Shown piece by piece: positions 31,212-38,976 of a stretch of DNA of 64,000 nucleotides. The first letter of the stretch is position 1. The number at the start of each line of letters is the position of its first letter. Source of the stretch: Cryobacterium sp. SO1 (GTDB taxonomy: Bacteria > Actinomycetota > Actinomycetes > Actinomycetales > Microbacteriaceae); contig NZ_CP067394.1 of assembly GCF_004210215.2 (NCBI RefSeq), forward strand, positions 310,001 through 374,000. Direction: 5' to 3'. The notes under the pieces are model-generated. The model saw only the letters and a list, made by a program, of their open reading frames with translations, was not told the origin of the DNA and searched no databases. Both the position numbers and the translations under genes were made by a program.

Positions 31212-31339
31212 TCGTCGGTTTCCCCTCGATCCCGGCAGATGGTGCCCAGCGGCGACGCGGGGCGGGTGGAGCGGTGGTGCGGTAGTCGTCGGCCGGGAGA
31301 ACAGGTTCCCCCCGGAATATTCGCCCGGCCTATTCAAAG

Positions 31340-31355
31340 CATACCAAACGGTATG
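31340..31355. promoter_or_regulatory. Palindromic operator CATACCAAACGGTATG
   Basis: Perfect 6-bp arms CATACC/GGTATG around AAAC, between the divergent small membrane protein and TetR genes. Its position and form suit binding by the TetR-family protein 75 bases downstream. Confidence 0.55.
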
Positions 31356-31429
31356 ATTTAATTCGTGAAGATGTCGGGATTGGTCTCGGCGCCGCGTCTT
31401 CCGGTCCCGGTTCCGACTCGAGGAGCATC

Positions 31430-32071
31430 ATGACCCAGCAGGCCCGCGCCATGGAAACCCGGGCGGCAATCATCCGGGCTGCCGCCGATGTCTTCGGCGA
31501 CCTGGGCTACGGCGGAGCCTCGATGGCGGACATCTGTCTCGCGGCCGGGCTGACCAAGGGCGCGCTGTACTTCCACTTCGCGTCGAAGGATGCCCTGGCC
31601 CTGGCGGTCATCGACGCCCAGCACCAACGCGCGCTTGCACTCGGCGACGAGCTGCTGCACAGCGATCAGCCCGGCCTGCAGGTGCTGCTGCGGATGGCGT
31701 TCGAGCTGGGCAAGCAGGTGCGGGACGATCCGGTCTCCCGGGCCGGCATTCGACTGACGATGGAGTCCAGCAACTTGTCGACGCCGGTTGTCACGCCGTA
31801 TGAGGACTGGATGGCGGCCTGCGAGGTGCTGCTGCAGCGCGCCATCCGCGACGGCGACGTGCGCGCGGATGTGGACGTCGCGGCCGCCGCCCACTTCATC
31901 AGTCCGGCGTTCACCGGCGTGCAGGTCGTCTCCGGCGTGCTCACCGGCCGGGCCGACCTGGTGCGACGCCTCATCGAGATGTGGTCTTTCGTGCTGCCCA
32001 GCCTGGTGGTGCCCGACCAGTGGGAACGGCTGTCGGCCCTGCCGGAGGAGATGGCCGCCGCCTGGGGCTGA
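31430..32071 (+). CDS. TetR-family regulator of the ScbR/gamma-butyrolactone receptor type
   Basis: 213 residues. N-terminal helix-turn-helix at about residues 10-60 (RAAIIRAAADVFGDLGYGGASMADI, in part; LTKGALYFHFASKDALALAV), of the kind shared by ScbR/ArpA-like gamma-butyrolactone receptors. The C-terminal ligand domain is less conserved. ATG after GAGGAG. It probably represses itself and possibly the divergent membrane-protein gene through CATACC-N4-GGTATG. No gamma-butyrolactone synthase is nearby, so the ligand is unknown. Confidence 0.8.
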   Translation: MTQQARAMETRAAIIRAAADVFGDLGYGGASMADICLAAGLTKGALYFHFASKDALALAVIDAQHQRALALGDELLHSDQPGLQVLLRMAFELGKQVRDDPVSRAGIRLTMESSNLSTPVVTPYEDWMAACEVLLQRAIRDGDVRADVDVAAAAHFISPAFTGVQVVSGVLTGRADLVRRLIEMWSFVLPSLVVPDQWERLSALPEEMAAAWG

Positions 32072-32134
32072 GGCGGCTCCGGGCGGCCGCCGGCTGTGAC
32101 GCCGCATCCGCCGCCCCCCCCGTTACCTTGTAAG

Positions 32135-32310
32135 TAGCCCTTGAAGCTTGCTTCTGAAGGGTGTTGGCCTGTTAGGCCCGGCATGGTTGTTGCCCCCAGT
32201 CGTTAATGATCCGGGGGGTGTTGTCACCGGGCCTGACTGGCATTGGGTGATCGCTAATAGGGGCTCGACTGGAACTCGTTTCTGGGTCGAACGTAACGTG
32301 GATGCCGAGA
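32135..32310 (+). ncRNA. Predicted IS110 bridge RNA
   Basis: Three stem-loops fill the left end. Stem 1 is CCCTT...AAGGG (32138-32161). Stem 2 is AGGCCCGG (32174-32181) with CCGGGCCT (32227-32234), holding an internal loop and an inner CCCCC/GGGGG stem (32193-32197/32213-32217). Stem 3 is GGCAT (32239-32243) with ATGCC (32302-32306) and an inner TCGAC/GTCGA. A 5' hairpin plus two looped stems in this position is the layout of bridge RNAs described for IS621-type elements, where the two loops pair with target and donor DNA. Ends are approximate. Confidence 0.65.
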
Positions 32311-32341
32311 CTTGATGCCGTGGACAGGCCAACTAATCCGC

Positions 32342-33559
32342 ATGGCTGACGGGAAACTCATGATTGAGAATTACGACAGCGTCGACGTGTTCATCGGTGT
32401 TGACGTTGGAAAAAGCGAACATCACGCGGTCGCTCTGGACCGCTCTGGGAAACGCCTCTATGACAAAGCGCTCCCCAATGACGAGGCAAGACTGCGCGCC
32501 GTGATCCAGAAACTCAAGGTCCGCGGGCAGGTCCTCCTAGTCGTCGACCAGCCCGAAACAGTCGGCGCTCTGCCCGTCGCCGTCGCTTATGCCGAAGGCA
32601 TCCTCGTGGCCTATTTGCCCGGGCTGGCTATGCGTCGAATCGCCGACTTGCACCCCGGTGAGGCAAAGACGGATGCCCGCGACGCGGCCATCATCGCCGA
32701 AGCTGCCCGCACCCTCCCGCACGCTCTGCGCCCGCTGCGCCTTGAAGACGAGCAGATCGCTGAACTATCGATGCTGTGCGGATTCGACGATGACATCGTC
32801 GGCCAGATGACCGCCACCAGCAACCGGATCCGGGGGCTGCTGATGCAGATCCACCCAGCGTTGGAGCGGGTACTGGGCCCGCACCTCGACCACCCGGCCG
32901 TCCTGGATCTCCTCCAGAAATACCCGACACCGACAGCACTGACGGCCGCCGGGAGGGTCCGGGTCGGCAACCGCCTCATCAAGCTCGCGCCACGGATGGG
33001 CCGCCGCTTAGCAGAGGAAATCTTCCAGGCGCTCTCCGAGCAGACCGTCATCGTTGGTGGCACCCACGCCACACGCGCCGTGCTGCCGCGCCTCGCCGAG
33101 CAGCTCAGCACGCTCCACCGCCAACGCACCGAAATTGCCGTCGAGGTCGCCGAGCTCGTCGACGCCAACCCACTGGAACCGATCATCACGAGCATGCCCG
33201 GGGTCGGTGTGAGGACCGCCGCCCGTGTCATCACCGAGATCTCCGGCAAGGAGTTCGCCACCGCCGGCCACCTCGCTTCCTACGCCGGCCTGGCGCCGGT
33301 CACCAGACGCTCCGGATCATCCATCCGAGGCGAGCACCCCTCACGGCGTGGCAACAAAGTCCTCAAACGCACGCTGTTCCTCTCCGCCTTCGCGGCCCTC
33401 AGCGACCCCGTCTCACGCACCTACTACGACCGCAAGATCGCCCAAGGTAAACGCCATAACCAAGCCCTCATAGCCCTCGCCCGCCGACGCTGTGACGTGC
33501 TCTACGCCATGCTCCGCGATGGCACGCTCTACGAAAACAAAACCCCCATCAAGACTTGA
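32342..33559 (+). CDS. IS110-family transposase
   Basis: 405 residues. N-terminal RuvC-like DEDD domain: first Asp in FIGVDVGKSEHHAV, acidic residue in VVDQPETVGA, and the final pair in KTDARDAAIIAEAA. C-terminal Tnp domain: TSMPGVGVRTAARVITEI, LASYAGLAPVTRRSGSSIRG with the candidate nucleophilic serine, and RRGNKVLKRTLFLSAFAAL. Full length with no frameshift, so the element may be active. ATG 32342 is used; a second in-frame ATG lies six codons on. Confidence 0.92.
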   Translation: MADGKLMIENYDSVDVFIGVDVGKSEHHAVALDRSGKRLYDKALPNDEARLRAVIQKLKVRGQVLLVVDQPETVGALPVAVAYAEGILVAYLPGLAMRRIADLHPGEAKTDARDAAIIAEAARTLPHALRPLRLEDEQIAELSMLCGFDDDIVGQMTATSNRIRGLLMQIHPALERVLGPHLDHPAVLDLLQKYPTPTALTAAGRVRVGNRLIKLAPRMGRRLAEEIFQALSEQTVIVGGTHATRAVLPRLAEQLSTLHRQRTEIAVEVAELVDANPLEPIITSMPGVGVRTAARVITEISGKEFATAGHLASYAGLAPVTRRSGSSIRGEHPSRRGNKVLKRTLFLSAFAALSDPVSRTYYDRKIAQGKRHNQALIALARRRCDVLYAMLRDGTLYENKTPIKT

Positions 33560-33717
33560 CGAAACACATAGGGGCACCCCCCCGGGGGGGTCTCGGAGGT
33601 GTGCGGGTGCGGCGCCGCTGTGCGGGTGGCGCGCCAGGCGCAGAACGGCGCCTGCCCCGCCTGTGGCGCTGCGCGGGTGCCGCGCCGTTCAGCATCCCAA
33701 GTTGGGGGAGGGTGAGG
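33560..33717. repeat. GC-rich repeat tract beside the insertion sequence
   Basis: Strings of GCGGGTGCGGCGCCGC and TGGCGCGCCAGGCGC with local dyads; the same vocabulary recurs at 45036-45300. No gene is supported. Confidence 0.4.
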
Positions 33718-34149
33718 TTAGTCCTCGTCGGTGACGACGAGGAGCTTCACGGCGATGTTGCCCCGGGTGGCCCGCGAGTACGGGCAGACCGCGTGCGCGG
33801 CCTCCATCGCGGCCTGGGCGGTGGCCGGGTCTGCACCCGGGATCTGCGCCTCGATGGTGACCTCGAAGTCGAGGCCGGCGGCCATGCTGCCGACCAGGTT
33901 GACGGTGAGGGTGACGGCGGACTCGGAGACGTCGATCTTGTTCTGGCGGGCGGTGGCCTTGAGGGCGTTGTGGAAGCAGGCCGCCCAGCCGCTGGCGAAG
34001 AGTTGCTCGGGATTGGTTCCTGGGCCGTCGTCACCGCCCATGTCCTTGGGGATGGACAGGTCGAGGTCGAGCTTGTTGTCGCTGGTGACGACCTTGCCGG
34101 TGCGACCGCCCCAGGACGTGGCGGAGGCTGTGTAAATGGCGTTGGTCAT
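33718..34149 (-). CDS. ohr: Organic hydroperoxide resistance protein (Ohr/OsmC family)
   Basis: Thiol peroxidase that reduces organic hydroperoxides using lipoyl groups. 143 residues, standard for Ohr. The reactive Cys is C58 in GWAACFHNAL and the resolving Cys is C122 in AVCPYSRAT, with R/E partners of the Ohr subclass (NPEQLFASG). ATG 34149 follows AAGAGAA. Divergently transcribed from a MarR regulator, the standard ohr-ohrR arrangement. Confidence 0.93.
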   Translation of the reverse strand: MTNAIYTASATSWGGRTGKVVTSDNKLDLDLSIPKDMGGDDGPGTNPEQLFASGWAACFHNALKATARQNKIDVSESAVTLTVNLVGSMAAGLDFEVTIEAQIPGADPATAQAAMEAAHAVCPYSRATRGNIAVKLLVVTDED

Positions 34150-34209
34150 GATTCTCTTCTTTCGGGTAGAGCGGAGCACACTGGACTCAGTCGTCAACAC
34201 GCAGAGCGT

Positions 34210-34260
34210 TCGACACCGAGCCGCCAAGTGCTTCGTATTTGAAACAACTTCTTTCTCACT
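34210..34260. promoter_or_regulatory. Intergenic operator candidate between ohr and marR
   Basis: AAGTGCTTC and GAAACAACTT form an imperfect inverted repeat (about 34228-34253) centred on GTATTT, in the divergent promoter region. This is a plausible site for the MarR-family product; proof is lacking. Confidence 0.35.
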
Positions 34261-34277
34261 CTAACGGAGGCCCGCCA

Positions 34278-34850
34278 ATGGGAATTCCCGAACCATCCAT
34301 CTCGGCCGATGAGATGCGTGCCTGGGCAGCCCTGTTCGAGACGTCGAACATCGTGCAGTACGCGGCCGACCGGAATCTGCGGGACTCGGTGGGGCTCACC
34401 CTCGCGCAGTTCGAAATCCTGCTCCGCATCGGCGAGGCCGGCACCGACGGCCGCCGCATGACCGACATCGCCGACTCGCTCACCGTCTCTCGCAGCGGAC
34501 TCACCTACCAGGTGGGTCAGCTCGAGCGGAAGGAGCTGGTGCTGCGGCAGCCGGCGCCCGACGACGACAGGTCGGTGATCGCCCACATCACCCCGGCGGG
34601 CCTCGAGCTGTTGCGGACGGGCATCCCCGGCTACGTCGATCTGGTGCGGGAGATGCTCTTCGACAGACTCAGCCACGCCGACCTGATGACCGTGACCGAG
34701 ATCCTCGACGACGTGCGCCGCCAGCTCAAGGAGCAGCCTAAGCGCTCGACGTACCGGCGGGCGGGGCGCGCGGCCGCCCCGGTCGCTACCGGTGCCGGTG
34801 CCGGGGCGGATGCCGGGCCGGTGGCCGGCGCGGTGCCGATCACCGAGTAG
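34278..34850 (+). CDS. MarR-family regulator, possibly OhrR-like
   Basis: 190 residues. The winged-helix core spans about 35-125 (LTLAQFEILLRIGEAG, MTDIADSLTVSRSGLTYQVGQLERKELV in part, DDDRSVIAHITPAGLELL). No cysteine is visible in the N-terminal position that senses peroxides in classical OhrR, so thiol sensing is doubtful and another ligand is possible. The last 35 residues are an Ala/Gly low-complexity tail. GGAGG precedes ATG 34278. Likely controls the divergent ohr gene. Confidence 0.82.
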   Translation: MGIPEPSISADEMRAWAALFETSNIVQYAADRNLRDSVGLTLAQFEILLRIGEAGTDGRRMTDIADSLTVSRSGLTYQVGQLERKELVLRQPAPDDDRSVIAHITPAGLELLRTGIPGYVDLVREMLFDRLSHADLMTVTEILDDVRRQLKEQPKRSTYRRAGRAAAPVATGAGAGADAGPVAGAVPITE

Positions 34851-34893
34851 CCCGAGGGGTTGCTTCCGTCGCTGCGGTGGGCAGACTGGGGGA

Positions 34894-35262
34894 ATGAGCA
34901 TCCCCACGCACGATGACAACCAGGACAGTGAGGGCGAGCAGCGCACGGTCCAACTCGTCGGGACCGAGCGCCGCTACGTGCTGCTGCTCGACGGGCAGCA
35001 AGTGGGCTTCACCGTCTACGCCGACCACGGCGACCAGCGGGTGTTCGTGCACACCGAGATCAGCATGGACCAGTCGGGCAAGGGGCTCGCGTCGACCCTG
35101 GTGGCCGCAGCCCTGGTCGACGTGCGGGCGCGCGGCCTGCGGGTCGTGGCCCTCTGCCCGTTCACGGCGGCCTATCTGCGCGGGCACCGCGAGTACGACG
35201 ACCTCGTCGATCCGGTGACCCCGCGGCTGAAGGCCGACCTGCGTGCGGCGCAGTTGATCTAG
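34894..35262 (+). CDS. Small GNAT-like N-acetyltransferase (COG2388)
   Basis: 122 residues in the YjdJ/COG2388 class of minimal acetyltransferases. The acetyl-CoA loop is reduced to DQSGKGLASTLV, followed by RGLRVVALCPFTAAYLRGH with the Cys typical of this class. CAGACT (34882-34887) is a weak -10 box at the leaderless spacing. Substrate unknown. Confidence 0.75.
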   Translation: MSIPTHDDNQDSEGEQRTVQLVGTERRYVLLLDGQQVGFTVYADHGDQRVFVHTEISMDQSGKGLASTLVAAALVDVRARGLRVVALCPFTAAYLRGHREYDDLVDPVTPRLKADLRAAQLI

Positions 35263-35346
35263 CGCCCGCCACCGGCGGTACCGGCCTGCGGGTGCCGCGG
35301 CGCGGGGGTACTGTGTGCAGCGAAAACCGATCCGAACCCCAAGGAG

Positions 35347-35547
35347 ATGCATCATGGCTGGTGGGGTAGCACGGGCGGTTACCGCACCGAGTTCCGTTAT
35401 GGCTCCTTCGCCCGCGACATCCCGCTGCCCAGCGGGAGTAAGGACTCCGACGTGTCGGCGAGCTACCGCGACGGCGTGCTCGAGGTGCGCGTGCCCGTTG
35501 CCGAGCGCCCCGAGACCACGTCGAAGATTCAGGTGACGCGGGGTTGA
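35347..35547 (+). pseudogene. Hsp20 C-terminal fragment
   Basis: 66-residue frame whose part from YRTEFRYGSFARDIPLP to the C-terminus (SASYRDGVLEVRVPV...KIQVTRG) equals the second half of the alpha-crystallin domain of small heat-shock proteins; the first half and N-terminal arm are missing. A good AAGGAG lies just upstream, but the ATG with best spacing (35354) is out of frame with the domain. This looks like an internal deletion that joined the original start region to the domain end. Confidence 0.65.
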
Positions 35548-35602
35548 GCGGCGGGCCTGCCGCCGAGATGCTCCCCTCCGGACGAGCGAGGCAACTCGCG
35601 GG

Positions 35603-36685
35603 TCAGCGCGCGGTGGGCGCCGGCTCGTGGCCGAAGAGCTTCGGGCGCAGCCACAGCGACAGGTAGACCAGGGCGATGAGGGCGGGCACCTCGATGAGCG
35701 GGCCGACGATGCCGGCCAGGGCCTGCCCGCTGGTGGCGCCGAAGGTGCCGATGGCCACGGCGATGGCCAGTTCGAAGTTGTTGCCCGCCGCCGTGAATGC
35801 CAGCGTGGCCGTGCGCGCGTACGACAGGCCGACCAGCCGGCCGGCCACGAACCCCGCGCCGAACATCACCGCGAAGTAGACCAGCAGAGGGAGCGCGATG
35901 CGCACCACGTCCAGTGGCCGGTCGATGACCTGCTGACCCTGCAGGGCGAAGAGCAAGACGATCGTGAAGAGCAGCCCGTAGAGCGCGAACGGGCCCACCC
36001 GGGGCAGGAACCGGCCCTCGTACCAAGCGCGACCGCGGGTGGCCTCACCGATGCGCCGGGAGAGATAGCCGGCCAGCAGCGGGATGCCGAGAAAGACCAG
36101 CACGCTCACGGTGATCGCCCCGATCGAGAAGTCGGCACTCGTGGTGGCCAGGCCCAGCCAGGCCGGCAGCACCTGCAGGTAGAACCAGCCCAGGGCCGCG
36201 AACGCGATCACCTGGAACACCGAGTTGACCGCCACGAGGAACGCGGCGGCCTCCCGGTCGCCGCAGGCCAGGTCGTTCCAGATGAGCACCATGGCGATGC
36301 AGCGGGCCAGGCCCACGATGACCAGGCCGGTGCGGTACTCGGGCAGGTCGGGCAGGAGGGCCCAGGCCAGAGCGAACATCAGGGCCGGGCCCACGAGCCA
36401 GTTCAGCACCAGCGAGGAGACCAGCAGGCGCCGGTCACCGGCAACGGCGCGGGCATCCGAATATCGCACCTTGGCCAGCACCGGATACATCATCACCAGC
36501 AGGCCTACAGCGATCGGCACGCTGACCGAGCCGATCGAGAAGGCGTGCAGCACATCGCCCACCCCGGGCGCCAGGACGGCGAGCAGTAGCCCGAGGCCCA
36601 TGGCGAGCAGGATCCAGACAGGCAACAGCCTGTCGGTGGTGCCGAGTTGGGCGGCGGTGGGGGCTGTCTGGACGGTGGATGTCAT
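35603..36685 (-). CDS. acr3: Arsenite efflux pump, Acr3 family
   Basis: 360 residues, about ten membrane helices, the size of Acr3 transporters that export As(III). The family signature around GLARCIAMVLIWNDLACGD holds the conserved functional Cys, and AAGNNFELAIAVAIGTFG is the second hallmark. GGAGCACC before ATG 36685. Divergent from an ArsR repressor. No arsenate reductase is adjacent. Confidence 0.92.
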   Translation of the reverse strand: MTSTVQTAPTAAQLGTTDRLLPVWILLAMGLGLLLAVLAPGVGDVLHAFSIGSVSVPIAVGLLVMMYPVLAKVRYSDARAVAGDRRLLVSSLVLNWLVGPALMFALAWALLPDLPEYRTGLVIVGLARCIAMVLIWNDLACGDREAAAFLVAVNSVFQVIAFAALGWFYLQVLPAWLGLATTSADFSIGAITVSVLVFLGIPLLAGYLSRRIGEATRGRAWYEGRFLPRVGPFALYGLLFTIVLLFALQGQQVIDRPLDVVRIALPLLVYFAVMFGAGFVAGRLVGLSYARTATLAFTAAGNNFELAIAVAIGTFGATSGQALAGIVGPLIEVPALIALVYLSLWLRPKLFGHEPAPTAR

Positions 36686-36712
36686 GGTGCTCCATCGGTC
36701 ACGGCTGAGAAA

Positions 36713-36762
36713 TAGATGAACGTCGATATTGAGTGTGGCGATAGCATCGATGGATGTCAATT
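36713..36762. promoter_or_regulatory. arsR-acr3 intergenic direct repeat
   Basis: GATGAACGTCGAT (about 36716-36728) and GATGGATGTCAAT (about 36750-36762) match at 10 of 13 positions and lie in the divergent promoter; candidate ArsR sites. Also, CAGAAT at 36770-36775 starts 12 bases before the arsR ATG (leaderless). Confidence 0.4.
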
Positions 36763-36781
36763 CGCGTGCCAGAATGGGGGA

Positions 36782-37141
36782 ATGGTGAACGCTGAACTGC
36801 TGCAGGGCCCCGCGGAGACCGCCGCCGCCGACTGCTGCGCGCCGCCCGTGCGGGAGGCGCTCGCCGCGGAGGGCGCGGAGAAGCTCGCCAGGACCCTCAA
36901 GGCCATCGCCGATCCGGCCCGCCTGCGACTGATCTCGATGGTGGCCGCGCACGACGACGCCGAGGCCTGCGTCTGCGACCTCACCGAACCCCTCGGACTC
37001 AGCCAACCCACGGTGTCCCATCACCTCAAGGTTCTGGTGGATGCCGGCATCCTGTCCAGAGACAAGCGTGGCACCTGGGCGTACTACCGGCTCGTGCCCG
37101 GCGCTCTCGACGCGCTGGCCCGGTCGGTCGTTGCTGTCTGA
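36782..37141 (+). CDS. arsR: ArsR-family metalloregulator
   Basis: 119 residues, winged helix (LGLSQPTVSHHLKVLVDAG). Cys pairs C18-C19 near the N-terminus and C63/C65 in ACVCDLTEP could form the As(III)/Sb(III) site, as in the corynebacterial type that uses an N-terminal pair plus a helix Cys. De-repression would release the divergent acr3. Leaderless start. Confidence 0.9.
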   Translation: MVNAELLQGPAETAAADCCAPPVREALAAEGAEKLARTLKAIADPARLRLISMVAAHDDAEACVCDLTEPLGLSQPTVSHHLKVLVDAGILSRDKRGTWAYYRLVPGALDALARSVVAV

Positions 37142-37385
37142 TTTCCTGTTTTCCTGGCTGGGGAGCGTGCTGGTTCTCGGCGTCGGGCTCTGGGCGAGCC
37201 TGGCCGCCGGGGAATGGATCGCTGTGCTCTGTGTGGCGGGCCCGGTGATCCTGCCAATCGGCGGACTCGCCCTGCGCGCTCAGCGCCCCTACCTCCGCAG
37301 CCAGCTCTGGCACCGTGGCGCCCGCGCGATAAGCCGCGCCCGATGCGCGCCCGACGTTCGCGCCGCCCGAATCGCTGCCGCCTGA
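37131..37385 (+). CDS. Small two-helix membrane protein downstream of arsR
   Basis: 84 residues from a TTG that overlaps the end of arsR. Two hydrophobic segments (FLFSWLGSVLVLGVGLWASL and WIAVLCVAGPVILPIGGLAL) are followed by an Arg-rich tail. I do not recognise the family. The overlap suggests coupling to arsR, but with a TTG start and no separate RBS it could be non-functional. From 37386 to 37680 I see no gene. Confidence 0.4.
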   Translation: MLSDFLFSWLGSVLVLGVGLWASLAAGEWIAVLCVAGPVILPIGGLALRAQRPYLRSQLWHRGARAISRARCAPDVRAARIAAA

Positions 37386-37680
37386 ATCCGTGCATATGCA
37401 TGAATGCACACGGTTTACCCAGAAACCTGACGTAACGTCACTTTCTAACGCCCGGAGCCGACGACGTCGCCGCGGTGCTGGATTCCATTTGGCGGCATGC
37501 TCCCGCCCGCTCCATGCCTTACCCGGCTGAGCACCATTCTCGTAACACGACGGTGCTGTCGGCGAGTGAACCCTTCCGAGGTCTAGTGGATCCACCTCCT
37601 GATCCCGCTCCGACCAGAAAGCTTCGCCATGTCCACTCTTGCAGCCCGCACCCTTGCCCACCATTCGGACGGGGAGGCCC

Positions 37681-38472
37681 ATGCGTAGGCGCACCGGATA
37701 CATCGCGTCGCCCTCCCGCCGCCGGCAGGCCTCCGCGGTCACCGCGATGACCTTCGTCGCGCTGCTCACGGCCATGGGTGCGCTGCCCGCGCAGGCCGCC
37801 TACCTGGACGCCGACGGCATCCCGGCCAGCTCGATGAACGGCGCCGGTATTGCCGGGGGCAGTGCCGGCCGAAACCAGCCCACCGCCGAGCCGGAGCAGA
37901 ACATCACCGTGACCGCCGGCGCGCCCGTCGCCGTGCAGGTGGACACCTTCGCCGCCGAGGAGGTCGCGCCGCCACCCCCTGTCGTCGTCGCGCCGGTCGC
38001 CGAGGCCGCACCTGCCGCCGTGGCAGCCGCGCCCGCTGGGGCGAGCGTGCGCTGGCCGTTCCCCGGCGGGGTGCGCATCTCCGACGGTTACGGCCCGCGC
38101 GCCGCACCCTGCGCCGGCTGCTCCACCTTTCACGACGGCCTCGACATGAACCCCGGTGAGGGCACCCCGATCGGCGCGATCGCCGACGGCGTCGTGAGCT
38201 CGGTCACGTCGTTCGACGACGGCGGCCTGGGCGTGCACGTCATGATCGACCACGTCGTGGACGGTCAGAACATCACCAGTACCTACGCACACATGCGAGC
38301 CGGGTCCGCCGCCGTGAGCGTGGGCCAGTCGGTCGTGGCCGGCCAGGTCATCGGCAGCGTGGGCAGCACCGGCCAGAGCACCGGGCCGCACCTGCACCTC
38401 GAGCTGCACCTCGACGGCGTCACAGCCATCGACCCCTATGGCTGGCTCACCGAGCACGCGGGGCCCATGTAG
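37681..38472 (+). CDS. Secreted M23-family peptidase (LytM domain)
   Basis: 263 residues: twin-charged signal peptide ending PAQA near residue 39, an Ala/Pro/Val-rich linker, and a C-terminal LytM/M23 domain from about 140. Zinc ligands are present: H and D in CSTFHDGLDMNPG and the HxH in GPHLHLELHL, with GYGPR at the domain start, so the enzyme should be an active cell-wall endopeptidase. GGGAGG before ATG. Confidence 0.87.
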   Translation: MRRRTGYIASPSRRRQASAVTAMTFVALLTAMGALPAQAAYLDADGIPASSMNGAGIAGGSAGRNQPTAEPEQNITVTAGAPVAVQVDTFAAEEVAPPPPVVVAPVAEAAPAAVAAAPAGASVRWPFPGGVRISDGYGPRAAPCAGCSTFHDGLDMNPGEGTPIGAIADGVVSSVTSFDDGGLGVHVMIDHVVDGQNITSTYAHMRAGSAAVSVGQSVVAGQVIGSVGSTGQSTGPHLHLELHLDGVTAIDPYGWLTEHAGPM

Positions 38473-38493
38473 CCCAACCCCGCCGTCGGCGGG

Positions 38494-38847
38494 TCAGCGG
38501 ACGGGCGGCGGCACTTGGAAGTACAGGTGGGCGTGCAAGCGGCATCCGTCGTTGAACGGTGACTCGCAGGCGGGGCAGGCCGACACGGTCCGGTACGCCT
38601 CGATCGTGAGGGTCTGTCCGCAGGCGCCGCAGAGGATGGCCCGCTCGGTCCACTCCGCCGGTGCCCACTGCGCGACCGGATGCGATTCGGCGTCCGCGTG
38701 GCACCGGAAGCACGGGTAGAACCTGTCGCAGCAGCGGAACTTGATCGCGACGATGTCGGTGGGCCCCGCGTAGTGCGCGCAACGGGTGTTGTCGTCGACG
38801 GTGGCACCGTAAACGCGCGGCCGGTCGGCCGGGTCCTTGTGCAGCAT
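38494..38847 (-). CDS. CHY zinc finger protein
   Basis: 117 residues with the CHY-type zinc-finger pattern: CAHYAGPTDIVAIKFRCC, FYPCFRCHADAESH, CGACGQTLT and CPACESPFN, i.e. at least eight Cys plus His ligands for two or three zinc ions. Bacterial CHY proteins are uncharacterised. ATG 38847 is preferred to a start ten codons upstream. Convergent with the M23 gene 21 bases away. Confidence 0.8.
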   Translation of the reverse strand: MLHKDPADRPRVYGATVDDNTRCAHYAGPTDIVAIKFRCCDRFYPCFRCHADAESHPVAQWAPAEWTERAILCGACGQTLTIEAYRTVSACPACESPFNDGCRLHAHLYFQVPPPVR

Positions 38848-38895
38848 GCCGCCTCCTGAAGGGTTTCGCCGCCGCATCCGTGGTCAGCGCAGACA

Positions 38896-38959
38896 ACTGT
38901 GGCCGATGCGGACTACTGCGCCCGGTACGCCGGGCACAATTGTCCGCACCGGCCACAGT
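38896..38959. repeat. Dispersed palindrome family A, copy 2
   Basis: ACTGTGGCCG and CGGCCACAGT close the element; inside are GCGGACTACTGCGCCCGG and CCGGGCACAATTGTCCGC around TACG. It lies between the DsbA-like gene stop and the CHY gene start. Confidence 0.7.
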
Positions 38960-38976
38960 AGCCGAGCGGGGTGGTT

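Larger units (their letters stand above)
32116..33585 (+). mobile_element. IS110-family insertion sequence
   Basis: A single DEDD transposase gene preceded by a roughly 200-base structured non-coding left end, with no terminal inverted repeats, as expected for the IS110 group. Exact ends cannot be fixed by eye; the left end lies near the C-run at 32111-32121 and the right end near TTGACGAAACACATAGGGGCACC. Flanks are C-rich on both sides. It lies between TetR and ohr genes and interrupts no recognisable gene. Confidence 0.75.
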
